NCBI RefSeq assembly: GCF_021117405.1
Contig: NZ_CP088251.1
Location: 496,001 to 560,000, forward strand
Source: Frateuria edaphi
GTDB taxonomy: Bacteria > Pseudomonadota > Gammaproteobacteria > Xanthomonadales > Rhodanobacteraceae
Length of the DNA stretch: 64,000 bases
Reading direction: 5' to 3'
Shown here: positions 55,142 through 63,973 of the stretch, in pieces
Layout of the letters: each line of letters opens with the position of its first letter
Numbering within the stretch: position 1 is the stretch's first letter
Program-made: the position numbers and the translations under genes
Notes under the pieces: model-generated
Told to the model about the DNA's origin: nothing
Databases searched by the model: none
The model's input: only the letters and a program-made list of their open reading frames with translations

Positions 55142-57097
55142 TCAGCGGCTCACGACCGGCAGCGCGATGAAACTGGCCCTGCCCGGCGCGTGGTACACGC
55201 GCTGGGTTGCCTTCACGTAATCGGCCGCCTTCGCCTTGAAGATGTTCGCCACGTAGGTCTGCGGGTTTCGGTCATACAGCGGAAACCAGCTCGACTGCAC
55301 CTGCACCATCAGCCGGTGGCCGGGCAGGAAGACGTGGTTGGCGTTGGGCAGGCTGAAGCGGTAGTCCAGCGGCTGGTTGCTGGCCAGCGGCGCCGGCTTG
55401 TCGAAGCCGGTGCGGTAGCGGCCGCGGAAGATGTCCATCGCCACCGCCAGCTGGTAGCCGCCCATCTGCGGCTGCTCGGCGACCTGGTCGGGATAGACGT
55501 CGATCAGCTTGACCACCCAGTCGCTGTCGGTGCCGCTGGTGGAGGCGACCAGATGGACCTCGGGCGCGCCGGCGATGGTCAGCGGCGCGGTCAGTGGCTC
55601 GGAGACGTAGGTCAGCACGTCGGTGCGGCCGGATGCCTCGCGCTGGTCGTCCACCAGCCACTCCTGCCAGGTCTGGCCATTGTCGTACCCGACCGGCTGG
55701 ATCGGGCGGGCACGGAACGGCACCGGATGCGCCGGGTCGGACATGTACTCGTCATAGGCGGCGCCTTGGCCCGGCGCGTCGAAGCCCAGCGCATGGTCCG
55801 GCTCCAGATACAGTGCGCGGCTCGTGGTGGCGCAACCCTTGGCGCACGCCAGCGGCCAGTGGTCCAGGCGCTGCCAGCGGTTGGTGCCGGTCTGGAAGGC
55901 GGTGACCGGCGCGATGTCGGCCCCGGGCGCGCCGTCCTTCAGGTATTGCGCCAGGAACGGCCGCAGGATCTGCTCGCGGAAGTATTTCGCGGTGTCGCTG
56001 CCGAAGCGGATCGCGCCCAGCGCGCTGCCCTCGTCGATCTGCTGCCCGTGGTACCACGGCCCCATCACCAGCCTGACCATGGCGCCGCCGGTGTCCTTGG
56101 GCTTGATCGCGCGGTACACCGCCGTTGCGCCGTAGATGTCCTCCTGGTCCCACAGGCCGTGCACCAGCATCACCGGGACCTTCAACGGCTGCTTCGCCAA
56201 CAGCTTGTCGACCGCTTGGTCGGACCAGAACGCGTCATAGGCGGGGTGCGCCACGATCTTGTTCCAGAAGCCCAGCTGGCCCATGCCGTACGCCTCGCCC
56301 ATCGCGCCGGCCGAACCGTAGTGCATGAACAGGTCGTATTCGTCGTGGAAATTGGTCCACCAGCGGATGGCGTTGTCCCGGCTGGCTTCCTGCTCGTAGA
56401 TGTAGGACATGTTCTGCTGGCGGAAGGCGCCGTTGTGGAACCAGTCGTCGCCCATCCAGCCGTCGACCATCGGATTCATCGGCACCGACACCTTGAGCGC
56501 CGGGTGCGGGTCGATCAGCGCCATCAGCGGCTCGAAGCCGTCGTAGGAGATGCCCAGCGTGCCGACCTTGCCGTTGGACTCGGGGACGTTCTTCACCAGC
56601 CAGTCGATGGTGTCCCAGGTGTCGGTGGCGTCGTCCACGGGCGTCGGATTGAGCGTCCCGTGGACCGGGCGGTTCATCACGAAGTCGCCCTCGGAGCCGT
56701 ACTTGCCGCGCACGTCCTGCACCACGCGGATGTAACCGTCCTCGACGATCACGTCGGTGGCGTTGTCGTAGCCCTGGAGCATCGGCGCCAGGTGGCCGCT
56801 CATGGTGTGGCTGGTCAGCGCATCGGCATCGTAGGGCGTGCGGGTGAGCAGGATGCCGGCGTGCTTTGCGCCCTTCGGCACCAGGATCACGGTGTGCAGC
56901 TTCACGCCGTCGCGCATCGGGATCATCACTTCGCGCCGCTCGTAGTCGAAGCCCGCGGTGGCGGGCGTGAAATGCGCTGGCGTTTCGCTGGGATAGTTCG
57001 GGTAAGCCGACTGCGGCGCGTTGGCGGCGGGCAGGGCGGCGCTGGCGGCGAACAGCAGGGCCAGCAGGATCGGTCGGACGACGAGGCGTGACTTCAT
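55142..57097 (-). CDS. alpha-amino acid ester hydrolase (CocE/NonD, X-Pro peptidase superfamily)
   Basis: 651 residues with a signal peptide (ILLALLFAASAALPAANA). The pattern closely resembles the Xanthomonas alpha-amino acid ester hydrolase that also acylates or hydrolyses beta-lactams: DVRGKYGSEGDFVM, nucleophile GISYDGF (Ser184), DGWMGDDWFH (Asp217/218), GLWDQED (Glu319, Asp320) and MGPWYH (His350). The acidic residues fit the cluster that binds the substrate alpha-amino group. The C-terminal domain (SSWFPLYDRNPQTY) is the jellyroll of the family. The native substrate is unknown. It follows otsA at 344 bases on the same strand. Confidence 0.9.
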   Translation of the reverse strand: MKSRLVVRPILLALLFAASAALPAANAPQSAYPNYPSETPAHFTPATAGFDYERREVMIPMRDGVKLHTVILVPKGAKHAGILLTRTPYDADALTSHTMSGHLAPMLQGYDNATDVIVEDGYIRVVQDVRGKYGSEGDFVMNRPVHGTLNPTPVDDATDTWDTIDWLVKNVPESNGKVGTLGISYDGFEPLMALIDPHPALKVSVPMNPMVDGWMGDDWFHNGAFRQQNMSYIYEQEASRDNAIRWWTNFHDEYDLFMHYGSAGAMGEAYGMGQLGFWNKIVAHPAYDAFWSDQAVDKLLAKQPLKVPVMLVHGLWDQEDIYGATAVYRAIKPKDTGGAMVRLVMGPWYHGQQIDEGSALGAIRFGSDTAKYFREQILRPFLAQYLKDGAPGADIAPVTAFQTGTNRWQRLDHWPLACAKGCATTSRALYLEPDHALGFDAPGQGAAYDEYMSDPAHPVPFRARPIQPVGYDNGQTWQEWLVDDQREASGRTDVLTYVSEPLTAPLTIAGAPEVHLVASTSGTDSDWVVKLIDVYPDQVAEQPQMGGYQLAVAMDIFRGRYRTGFDKPAPLASNQPLDYRFSLPNANHVFLPGHRLMVQVQSSWFPLYDRNPQTYVANIFKAKAADYVKATQRVYHAPGRASFIALPVVSR

Positions 57098-57441
57098 GGC
57101 GGGCTTCCCTGGGGCAACCGGGCTAGCGTAATCGGATCGGGGGCGGGTGTGCGGGCGGGTCGCACAACTCGGGGCGGGGCGCTTGGGAGATGTGGCGCCC
57201 AGGGCGAACGGACTTCTTGTTCGGCGCGCGTGCCAAAAGCCGCCCGCGCTGGGCTGGCTGTCCGGGAGCACCTGGCCGCTCCCGGACAGCCGTTCGTGCA
57301 TGGCGCAGGGCAAGTGCCGACGTGGAAGCGCCTGCGGCAAAGCATCCAGCCCCCCCTCTCCGCCCGGGAGGGGTGCCGGCCGGCCTGCGAGGGCCCGGTT
57401 GAGCGGTTGCCAAAGTGCAGCGGGAGCGCAAGCCCGCCCGA
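57098..57441. other. 344-base gap with one strong hairpin
   Basis: This lies between otsA and the ester hydrolase gene, both minus strand, so it must hold the hydrolase promoter. It has a perfect 14-base hairpin at 57256-57291 and nothing I can read as a gene. No clear -10/-35 pair stands out. Confidence 0.6.
57256..57291. repeat. perfect 14-base inverted repeat
   Basis: GGCTGTCCGGGAGC (57256-57269) and its exact reverse complement (57278-57291) with an eight-base loop. No T-run on either side. It lies about 160 bases upstream of the ester hydrolase start. It may be an operator, a REP-type element, or the 3' hairpin of the otsBA transcript. Confidence 0.8.
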
Positions 57442-58827
57442 TCAACTCGTCAACGCATGCAGGAAGGCAATGCGCCACGCGGTCAGGTCATGCCGCTGCA
57501 GCACGTCCATCATCGACCGCCACCGCGCGATCCGCTCGCGCAGGGGCATCGCCAGCGCACGCTCCAGCGCATCGGCCACCTCGACCGTATCGGCAGGATT
57601 GACCAGCAGCGCCTCGGTCAGCTCCTGGGCTGCACCGGCGAAGCGCGACAGCACCAGCACGCCCGGATTCTTCGGATCCTGGCTGGCCACGTATTCCTTG
57701 GCGACCAGATTCATGCCGTCGCGTAACGGCGTGACCAGGCCCACCCGCGCCACGCGGTAGTAGCCGGCCAGCAGGCTGTGCGGAAAGGACTGGTTGACGT
57801 AGCGGATCGGTACCCACTCGGGCGTGGCGAACTTGCCGTTGATGTGGCCGGCCATGCGCTCGAGCTCGCGACGGATCAGGCGGTATTCGGGCACCGCGCC
57901 GCGCGAGGGTGGGGCGATCTGCAGCAGGGTGACGTGGCTGTGCAGCGCGGGCGAGCGCTCGAGCACGTGGGCCAGGGCTTCGAAGCGCTGCGCCAGGCCC
58001 TTGGAGTAGTCCAGCCGGTCGACGCCGATGACCAGGTCGCGCCCGTCCAGGCTCTGCTTGAACTCGCGCACCGCGTCTTCGCCCATCGCCTTGCGCGCCA
58101 CGTCGGCCACCTCGGCGGTATCGATGCTGATCGGGAACACGCCGGCGCGGAACAGGCGACCATTGGCCGCGCGCAGCCGGCCGCCCGGGCGCATCGCGCC
58201 GCCGACCTCGTGTAGGAAGTAATCCTCCAGCGCGCGCAGGTCGCGCGCGGTGTGCAGGCCGACCAGGTCGTAGCTGGCGAGCGTTTCGAGCAGCTCGCGG
58301 TGCTTGGGCAGCGCGATCAGCAGCGCGGCTGCCGGCAGCGGCGTGTGCAGGAAGAATCCGATGCGGTTGCGCACGCCGCGCTCGCGCAGCATCGCGGCCA
58401 GCGGGATCAGGTGGTAGTCGTGCACCCATATGATGTCGTCCGGCTCGAGCAGCTTGACCAGCTCGTCGGCGAAGATCGCATTGACCCGAAGATAGCCTTC
58501 CAGATGGCTGCGCTGGTAATCGACCAGGTCGGGCCGGTAGTGGAACAACGGCCACAGCGTGCGATTGGCGAAGCCGGCGTAGAAGTCGTCGTGGTCGGCG
58601 CGCGAGAGGTCGATGGTGACGTACTCGATCGCGCCGTCGCTGAGCCGGTGCAGTTCCTCGGCGGTATGCGTGGCGAGCTTGCCGCTCCAGCCGAACCACA
58701 GTCCACCGCGCTCCTGCAGCGCCGCGCGCATGGCCGAGGCGAGGCCGCCGGTGGCCGTCTGCTTTGGCATGGCGACGCGGTTGGAGACCACCACCAGCCG
58801 GCCGGGCTTCTTGCCGGTGCGCGTCAT
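57442..58827 (-). CDS. otsA: trehalose-6-phosphate synthase OtsA
   Basis: 461 residues of the GT20 family. Family residues are visible at LVVVSNRVA, FGWSG, VHDYHLIPL, GFFLHTPLP, GVDRLDYSKGL and RDGMNLVAKEYVASQ. It joins UDP-glucose and glucose-6-phosphate to trehalose-6-phosphate, an osmoprotectant precursor. It lies 69 bases downstream of otsB. In many relatives a GH15 glucoamylase-like gene lies between the two; there is none here. Confidence 0.96.
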   Translation of the reverse strand: MTRTGKKPGRLVVVSNRVAMPKQTATGGLASAMRAALQERGGLWFGWSGKLATHTAEELHRLSDGAIEYVTIDLSRADHDDFYAGFANRTLWPLFHYRPDLVDYQRSHLEGYLRVNAIFADELVKLLEPDDIIWVHDYHLIPLAAMLRERGVRNRIGFFLHTPLPAAALLIALPKHRELLETLASYDLVGLHTARDLRALEDYFLHEVGGAMRPGGRLRAANGRLFRAGVFPISIDTAEVADVARKAMGEDAVREFKQSLDGRDLVIGVDRLDYSKGLAQRFEALAHVLERSPALHSHVTLLQIAPPSRGAVPEYRLIRRELERMAGHINGKFATPEWVPIRYVNQSFPHSLLAGYYRVARVGLVTPLRDGMNLVAKEYVASQDPKNPGVLVLSRFAGAAQELTEALLVNPADTVEVADALERALAMPLRERIARWRSMMDVLQRHDLTAWRIAFLHALTS

Positions 58828-58896
58828 CGTGCGCCACCGGTGCGCGCGCGGGCGGTCCGCGGCGCGGTGGTACGACAGGCGCCGGTCAGGTCCAGC

Positions 58897-59751
58897 TCAA
58901 GGCTGGCGGTCGGGTGGTTGTCCTCCGCCGTTGTCGGCATCGATCGGTACTCCCTGTGCAAGGTCTTGTCCGTGGCCGGGTGCGTCCCGCACCCGCTCCA
59001 GCCAAGCCTGGACGGCGGCCGGGCTAGGCAGCGTGAACCGGGCATGGCTGGGCTCGCGTTCCCCGACCCGCACGCTCATGCCGCCAGCGCGGTTGACCGC
59101 GTCGAAAGCGTGCTCGTCGGTCAGGTCATCGCCCAGGTACACAGGGGTGCGGCCGGCGAACGGCGGCTGCTGCATCAGCTCGTCCACGGCACGGCCCTTG
59201 TCCATTCCGGTCGGCTTGAACTCCATCACCAGGTTGCCCGGCTGCAATTCGTAACCGGGCAGGTCGGCGGCGACCGCCTCGGCCGCCGCGCGCAGGGCCG
59301 GCAGGCGGTCCGGATCGCGCCGGCAGTGCAGCGCCATCGCGTGCTGCTTGTCTTCCAGTTGCACGCCATCGAGCCGATCGGCCAATGCCTGCACCGCGGC
59401 GCGCATGCGCGCCTGGTCGGCCGGATCGGCGGCGAGCTCGCGGTGGCGACCGTCGCCGTAGCGCAGCTCGTAGCCGTGAAGGCCGGCAAGCGCCCAGGCC
59501 GGCGTGTCGAACAGCCGGTCCAGATCTTTCACGCCGCGCCCGCTGACAAGCGCCAGCGCGCCATCGAGCCGGTCGTGCAGCGCCTGCAGGAGCGCGCGCA
59601 GTCGGGGGGAAACGAATACCGCGGCCGGATCGTCGGCGAATTCCAGCAGGCAACCGTCCACGTCGAGGAACAGGGCCCAGCGCTGGCCCGGCCGGGGCAA
59701 CGGTGGCGCCGGCAGGGACGGGCTCACGCTGGCGGACTTGGACGAAGACAT
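58897..59751 (-). CDS. otsB: trehalose-6-phosphate phosphatase OtsB
   Basis: 284 residues of the HAD superfamily. Motif I is WALFLDVDGCLLEFADDP, motif II VSGRGVKDL, and motif IV VYLGDDLTDEHAFDAVN. OtsB releases phosphate from trehalose-6-phosphate. With otsA downstream it completes trehalose synthesis, usually induced by osmotic stress or stationary phase. Confidence 0.95.
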   Translation of the reverse strand: MSSSKSASVSPSLPAPPLPRPGQRWALFLDVDGCLLEFADDPAAVFVSPRLRALLQALHDRLDGALALVSGRGVKDLDRLFDTPAWALAGLHGYELRYGDGRHRELAADPADQARMRAAVQALADRLDGVQLEDKQHAMALHCRRDPDRLPALRAAAEAVAADLPGYELQPGNLVMEFKPTGMDKGRAVDELMQQPPFAGRTPVYLGDDLTDEHAFDAVNRAGGMSVRVGEREPSHARFTLPSPAAVQAWLERVRDAPGHGQDLAQGVPIDADNGGGQPPDRQP

Positions 59752-59819
59752 CGGTCCGAGACTAGCAAAGGGGAACGTGAAAGGCCGAACGGGGCCGACG
59801 CCGTTGCAGGTTCGGCCAG

Positions 59820-61142
59820 CTACTGCTCGTCGTCGGCCGCCTCGATGCGCGGGGCCGGCGTCACCAGCAGCTTGTCGATACGCGCACCATCGAGGTCGAC
59901 CACCTCGAAGCGGATACCGCGCCAGGCGAAGACCTCGCCCACCTGCGGGATGTGTCCCAGCGCGGTCATCACCATGCCGGCGGCGGTACGGAACTCGTGC
60001 TCCTCTTCGCCGGGCAGGCGCTCGACGTGGAGCAGTTCACGCAGGTCCTCGGTGGAGAGCGAGCCGTCGACGAGCCAGCTGCCATCCTCGCGCGGCACGA
60101 TCGGCGGGTGCTCTTCGTTGCCGCCGTGGCCGAGCTGGCTGGCGCCGACGACCGCCGCGAGCAGGTCGTTGAGCGTGACCAGACCCTCGATGTCGCCATA
60201 CTCGTCCACCACCAGCGCCATCGGGGTTTCGGCGTCGCGGAACTCCTCCAGCAGGTCCATCGCGCGCGCCGTGGCCGGCACGTACAACGGCTTGGCCAGT
60301 TGGCGGAAAAGTTCCGGCGTGTCACCGGTCATGCCGCCGATCAGGCTCTTGACCTCCAGCACGCCGACCACGTCGCTCTCGTCGCCCTGGTACACCGGGT
60401 AGCGCGAGTAGGGCGTCTCGCGCATCACCGCGGTGTTCTCTTCGCTCGAGGCCGTCTGGTCCAGCCAAGCGATACGCATGCGCGGGGTCATCACGCTGTC
60501 GACGGTGCGGTCGCCCAGGCGCAGCACGCGATTGACCATGTTGTGCTCATCCGCGTCGAGCACGCCCTGCTCGGCGCTCTCGGCGACCAGCAGGCGGATT
60601 TCCTCTTCGGTGACCCGTCCCTGGCCCTGCCGGCGCACGCCGAACAGGCGCAGCAGAAAGCCGCTGGAAACGTTGACCAGCCACACGAACGGCGCGGTGA
60701 TGCGCGCCAGGATCAGCATCGGCACCGCGACCACGCTGGAGATGCGCTCGGGTGCCGACAGCGCCAGCCGCTTGGGCAGCAGTTCGCCGATCACCACCTG
60801 GATGTAGGAGATCACCACAAAGCTCAGTACGACGCCCAGGATGTGCGCGTAGGGCGTCAGCCAGTCGGCCGGGGTGCCCCGCAACGAGGTTGACAGGTGC
60901 TCGCCCAGCCGGTCACCGGCCAGGGCGCCGGTGACCAGCATCACCAGCGTGATGCCCACCTGCACGGTCGAGAGGAAATGCTCCGGCGCCTCGGCGTGGC
61001 GCAGCGCCACGCGGGCACGGCCGCTGCCTTGGGCCATCTGCTTGAGGCGGCTCTTGCGCGAGGCGATCAGCGCCATTTCCGACAAGGCGAAGAAGCCGTT
61101 GAAGACCGACAGAAGGATGACGAGCGCGATATCGGTCAGCAT
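59820..61142 (-). CDS. CNNM/CorC family transporter-like protein (DUF21, CBS pair, CorC_HlyC)
   Basis: 440 residues. The N-terminal DUF21 domain has four hydrophobic segments and the FNGFFALSEMALIASRKSRL signature (residues about 15-35). A CBS pair (about 205-320, VMTPRMRIAWLD and PMALVVDEYGDIEGLVTLND) and a C-terminal CorC_HlyC domain follow. Such proteins are linked to magnesium efflux or sodium exchange and are often misnamed hemolysins. The ATG at 61142 is chosen because the family starts there. Confidence 0.92.
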   Translation of the reverse strand: MLTDIALVILLSVFNGFFALSEMALIASRKSRLKQMAQGSGRARVALRHAEAPEHFLSTVQVGITLVMLVTGALAGDRLGEHLSTSLRGTPADWLTPYAHILGVVLSFVVISYIQVVIGELLPKRLALSAPERISSVVAVPMLILARITAPFVWLVNVSSGFLLRLFGVRRQGQGRVTEEEIRLLVAESAEQGVLDADEHNMVNRVLRLGDRTVDSVMTPRMRIAWLDQTASSEENTAVMRETPYSRYPVYQGDESDVVGVLEVKSLIGGMTGDTPELFRQLAKPLYVPATARAMDLLEEFRDAETPMALVVDEYGDIEGLVTLNDLLAAVVGASQLGHGGNEEHPPIVPREDGSWLVDGSLSTEDLRELLHVERLPGEEEHEFRTAAGMVMTALGHIPQVGEVFAWRGIRFEVVDLDGARIDKLLVTPAPRIEAADDEQ

Positions 61143-61307
61143 CGCGGCGGGTGACTTCGGGGTCGCATGGGTGCGCAGTGTACGGGATGCCCGGCAAGCT
61201 CGCAGTGGGGCGTGCATGGCCGGTGAAGGCCCGCGTCAGCCGTTGCCGCGGTGGCTCCTGTAACATGTCGCCTGTTTGACCCCTCACTCCGGCTTCCAGG
61301 CACGCGC

Positions 61308-61937
61308 ATGTTTTCATTGCAGACGATTTTCGGTAAGGGCGACAAGTTCTACGGCCTGCTCGAGCAGAGCGCCGAGGCGGCGCATGGCAGCGCCAAGGCA
61401 CTGCACCAGATGCTCGCCCACAAGGAGCGCGCGCCGGTCATGGCCGATTTCGCCGGTGCCCGCGCCCGCGAAAAGGCGCTCGCCGCGCAGATCAGCGAGG
61501 CGTTGGTCAACACCTTCGTCACCGCGCTGGATCGTGAAGACATCGAGGCCCTGAACTCGGCGCTGTACAAGATTCCCAAGACGGTGGAGAAATTCGCCGA
61601 GCGCTACTCCATCGTGGCCGAGCGCGTGGCGGACGTGGATTTCGCCCAACGCGCCTGCGTGCTGGAGGAGTCCACTGCGGTGGTCAGCGAGATGATCGGC
61701 GAGTTGCGCCGCGGCCTGCACATCGACCCGGTGAGGAAACTGCAGGATCGCCTGCAGGCGCTGGAATCGGAGGGCGATCGCATGCTGCTGGCGCCCTACC
61801 GCTCGCTCTACGTCGAGGGCAGCGATGCGATGAAGGCGATGCTCGCCAAGGACCTGTTCGAGCTGATCGAAAAGGCGATCGACAAGTGCCGCGACGTCGG
61901 CAACATCGTCTACTCGATCGTGCTCAAGCACTCCTGA
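61308..61937 (+). CDS. DUF47 (PhoU-like) family protein
   Basis: 209 residues, all helical, beginning MFSLQTIFGKGDKFYGLLEQ, typical of DUF47/YkaA proteins encoded before pit. They resemble PhoU and are thought to regulate the low-affinity phosphate transporter. It lies ten bases before pit and is clearly co-transcribed with it. Confidence 0.93.
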   Translation: MFSLQTIFGKGDKFYGLLEQSAEAAHGSAKALHQMLAHKERAPVMADFAGARAREKALAAQISEALVNTFVTALDREDIEALNSALYKIPKTVEKFAERYSIVAERVADVDFAQRACVLEESTAVVSEMIGELRRGLHIDPVRKLQDRLQALESEGDRMLLAPYRSLYVEGSDAMKAMLAKDLFELIEKAIDKCRDVGNIVYSIVLKHS

Positions 61938-61947
61938 GGCCGCGCGC

Positions 61948-63069
61948 ATGAGCCTGGGCCTGGTCTTCGCGGTGGTGCTGATCGCACTCGCCTTCACCTA
62001 CATCAACGGCTTCCACGACACCGCCAACTCGATCGCCACGGTGGTGGCGACCAAGGTGCTGAGCCCCGGCCAGGCGGTCTTGCTGGCAGCAGTGACGAAC
62101 CTCATCGGCGCCCTGTGGGGCACCGCGGTGGCCAAGACCATCGCCGCTGGACTGATCGACACGCACGTGGTCGACGCCGGCCCGCAATTGCTGATCTGCG
62201 CGCTGCTCGCCGCGACGGTGTGGAACCTGATCACGTGGTGGTGGGGGCTGCCGTCCAGTTCGAGCCATGCCCTGGTCGGCGCGCTGGTGGGCGCGGCGGT
62301 CGCCGCGGCGGGCGACAACTTCGGCGCGGTGATCTGGTCCCAGGGCGGCTGGTGGGCCGGCAAGGGCGTGATCCCCAAGGTGATCGTGCCCATGGTGGTC
62401 TCTCCTGTAATGGGCTTCGTCATCGGCTTTGCGCTGATGGGCGCGCTCTATGCGCTGTTCGCCTGGCTCGCCAACCGCAAGGGCTGGCTGCAGCGGCTGG
62501 GCCGCACGCCGTTCGTCAACGCCTTCTTCGGCAAGGCGCAGATCGTCTCGGCCAGCGCGATGGGGCTGGCCCATGGCATGAACGACGCGCAGAAGAGCAT
62601 GGGCATCATCGCGCTGGCGCTGGCCGGCGGCACCGCGGCGGGGCAGATGGACCACCTCCCGCACTGGCTGGGGTTCCTGCGCGTCGCCGGCTCGGCCGAG
62701 GGTGGCTTCAACGTGCCGGCGTGGGTCGCGGTGGTGTGCGCGCTGACCATGGCGGCGGGTACGGCCGGTGGCGGCTGGCGCATCATCAAGACGCTCGGCC
62801 ACAAGATGGTCAAGCTGCATCCGATCAACGGCTTCGCGGCCGAGGGAAGCTCCGCCGCCGTGATCCTCACCGCCTCGGCGTTCGGCATCCCGGTGTCGAC
62901 CACGCACAACGTGTCCGCCTCGATCATGGGCGTGGGCGCGGCCAAGCGCTTCAACGCGATCCGCTGGTCGGTGGTCGAGCGCATGGTGTGGGCCTGGATC
63001 CTGACCCTTCCGATCACCGCGTTGCTGGCCTACGGTTTCGTGCGGCTCGCGCAGTTGTTCGCGCACTGA
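61948..63069 (+). CDS. pit: inorganic phosphate transporter, PiT family
   Basis: 373 residues, about ten helices. The two PiT repeats are visible: NGFHDTANSIATVVATKV near residue 20 with PSSSSHALVGALVGAA, and GMNDAQKSMGIIALALAGG with PVSTTHNVSASIMGVGA. It carries out metal phosphate or phosphate symport at low affinity. It follows the DUF47 partner by ten bases. Confidence 0.95.
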   Translation: MSLGLVFAVVLIALAFTYINGFHDTANSIATVVATKVLSPGQAVLLAAVTNLIGALWGTAVAKTIAAGLIDTHVVDAGPQLLICALLAATVWNLITWWWGLPSSSSHALVGALVGAAVAAAGDNFGAVIWSQGGWWAGKGVIPKVIVPMVVSPVMGFVIGFALMGALYALFAWLANRKGWLQRLGRTPFVNAFFGKAQIVSASAMGLAHGMNDAQKSMGIIALALAGGTAAGQMDHLPHWLGFLRVAGSAEGGFNVPAWVAVVCALTMAAGTAGGGWRIIKTLGHKMVKLHPINGFAAEGSSAAVILTASAFGIPVSTTHNVSASIMGVGAAKRFNAIRWSVVERMVWAWILTLPITALLAYGFVRLAQLFAH

Positions 63070-63133
63070 TCCGGGATTTTTTCGTAGAAGCTGCGCTTGC
63101 GGCCGGTGCTCCCGGCGGAAAAGCACGCCGGCA

Positions 63134-63153
63134 GCGGCTTCACGAAAAGCCGC
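63134..63153 (-). terminator. possible weak terminator after the unknown gene
   Basis: GCGGCTT (63134-63140) and AAGCCGC (63147-63153) form a seven-base hairpin just past the stop of the minus-strand gene at 63166. On the minus strand only a loose T-rich stretch follows after more than ten bases, so this is weak. Confidence 0.35.
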
Positions 63154-63165
63154 GCACCGTTTGCG

Positions 63166-63570
63166 TCAGAAGCTGTCGCCGCCGCTGGCGATGACCTGCT
63201 CCAGCTGGTCGCCGAGCTGGCCGAGTTCGCCGATCAGGCGCTCGAGCTCGCCGCCGTCGAGGAATTCGTAGGGACGGTTCTCGCACAGGTGCAGGTACGG
63301 CGAGCCGTCCAGATCGGCCACGGCGAGGAAGCCGGTGCGTTGTTCCCAGTTGAAGCGCAGGCAGCGGCGCGGATCGGTGCCCGCCAATGGGCCGATCGGC
63401 GTGGACAGGCGCAGGTAGCGACGGCCGCCCTCGTCCTCCAGTTCGGCCAGGTAGATGCCCTGGTGGCGCCCGAGCGGCAGGGCCAGATCGAAGCTGATCA
63501 GGTACGGATCGTTCTGTCGCAGCGCGTGCTGGCTGCCGACGTGGGAACGCACGGCTTCGAAATGGCGCAT
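63166..63570 (-). CDS. hypothetical protein, unknown family
   Basis: 134 residues, soluble, acidic, no signal peptide or membrane segment. The text (HQGIYLAELEDEGGRRYLRL, CLRFNWEQRTGFLAVADLDG, and the C-terminal helix LERLIGELGQLGDQLEQVI) suggests an alpha/beta fold reminiscent of YbjN or type III chaperones, but I cannot assign a family. A strong AAGGAG stands before the ATG at 63570. It is divergent from the alkyltransferase-like gene. Confidence 0.8.
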   Translation of the reverse strand: MRHFEAVRSHVGSQHALRQNDPYLISFDLALPLGRHQGIYLAELEDEGGRRYLRLSTPIGPLAGTDPRRCLRFNWEQRTGFLAVADLDGSPYLHLCENRPYEFLDGGELERLIGELGQLGDQLEQVIASGGDSF

Positions 63571-63634
63571 GGGCGGACTCCTTGATGCGACGCCGATGGT
63601 AACCTCCCGCCGCATCGTGCCCAAGTGACGAGCC

Positions 63635-63973
63635 ATGCAGGAAAGCCACGCACGCGTCTACGCCGCCATCGCCGCCATCCCGCGTGGCCGCGTCGCCAGC
63701 TATGGTGCGATCGCCGTCCGCGCCGGGTTGCCGGGCCGCGCGCGGCTGGTCGGCAAGCTGCTGGGCGAGACGCCGGAGGGGATGGAGCTGCCCTGGTATC
63801 GCGTGCTGCGCGCGAGCGGGCACATTGCGTTGCCGCCGGGCAGTCGCGGCTTCCGCGAGCAGTGCCGGTTGCTGCGCGCGGAGGGCATCGACGTGGTCAA
63901 TGGCCGCGTGCCCCTGTCGCGCTTTGGACTGGATGCGGACCTGGACCGCGCGCTTTGGGGCATGACGTTGTAG
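63635..63973 (+). CDS. alkyltransferase-like DNA repair protein (ATL, YbaZ type)
   Basis: 112 residues matching the DNA-binding domain of O6-alkylguanine-DNA methyltransferase (VYAAIAAIPRGRVASYGAIA, GLPGRARLVGKLL). The active PCHRV of true methyltransferases is PWYRV here, with Trp in place of Cys, as in ATL proteins. ATLs bind alkylated guanine without removing the group and recruit nucleotide excision repair. The TAG stop falls in a GTAG repeat at the window edge. Confidence 0.9.
   Translation: MQESHARVYAAIAAIPRGRVASYGAIAVRAGLPGRARLVGKLLGETPEGMELPWYRVLRASGHIALPPGSRGFREQCRLLRAEGIDVVNGRVPLSRFGLDADLDRALWGMTL

Noticed and set aside
61258-61278. Possible Pho box (CTGTAAC and CTGTTTG) before the DUF47-pit genes
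   Set aside because: The two pieces are 14 bases apart instead of the 11-base period of Pho boxes, and matches are weak.
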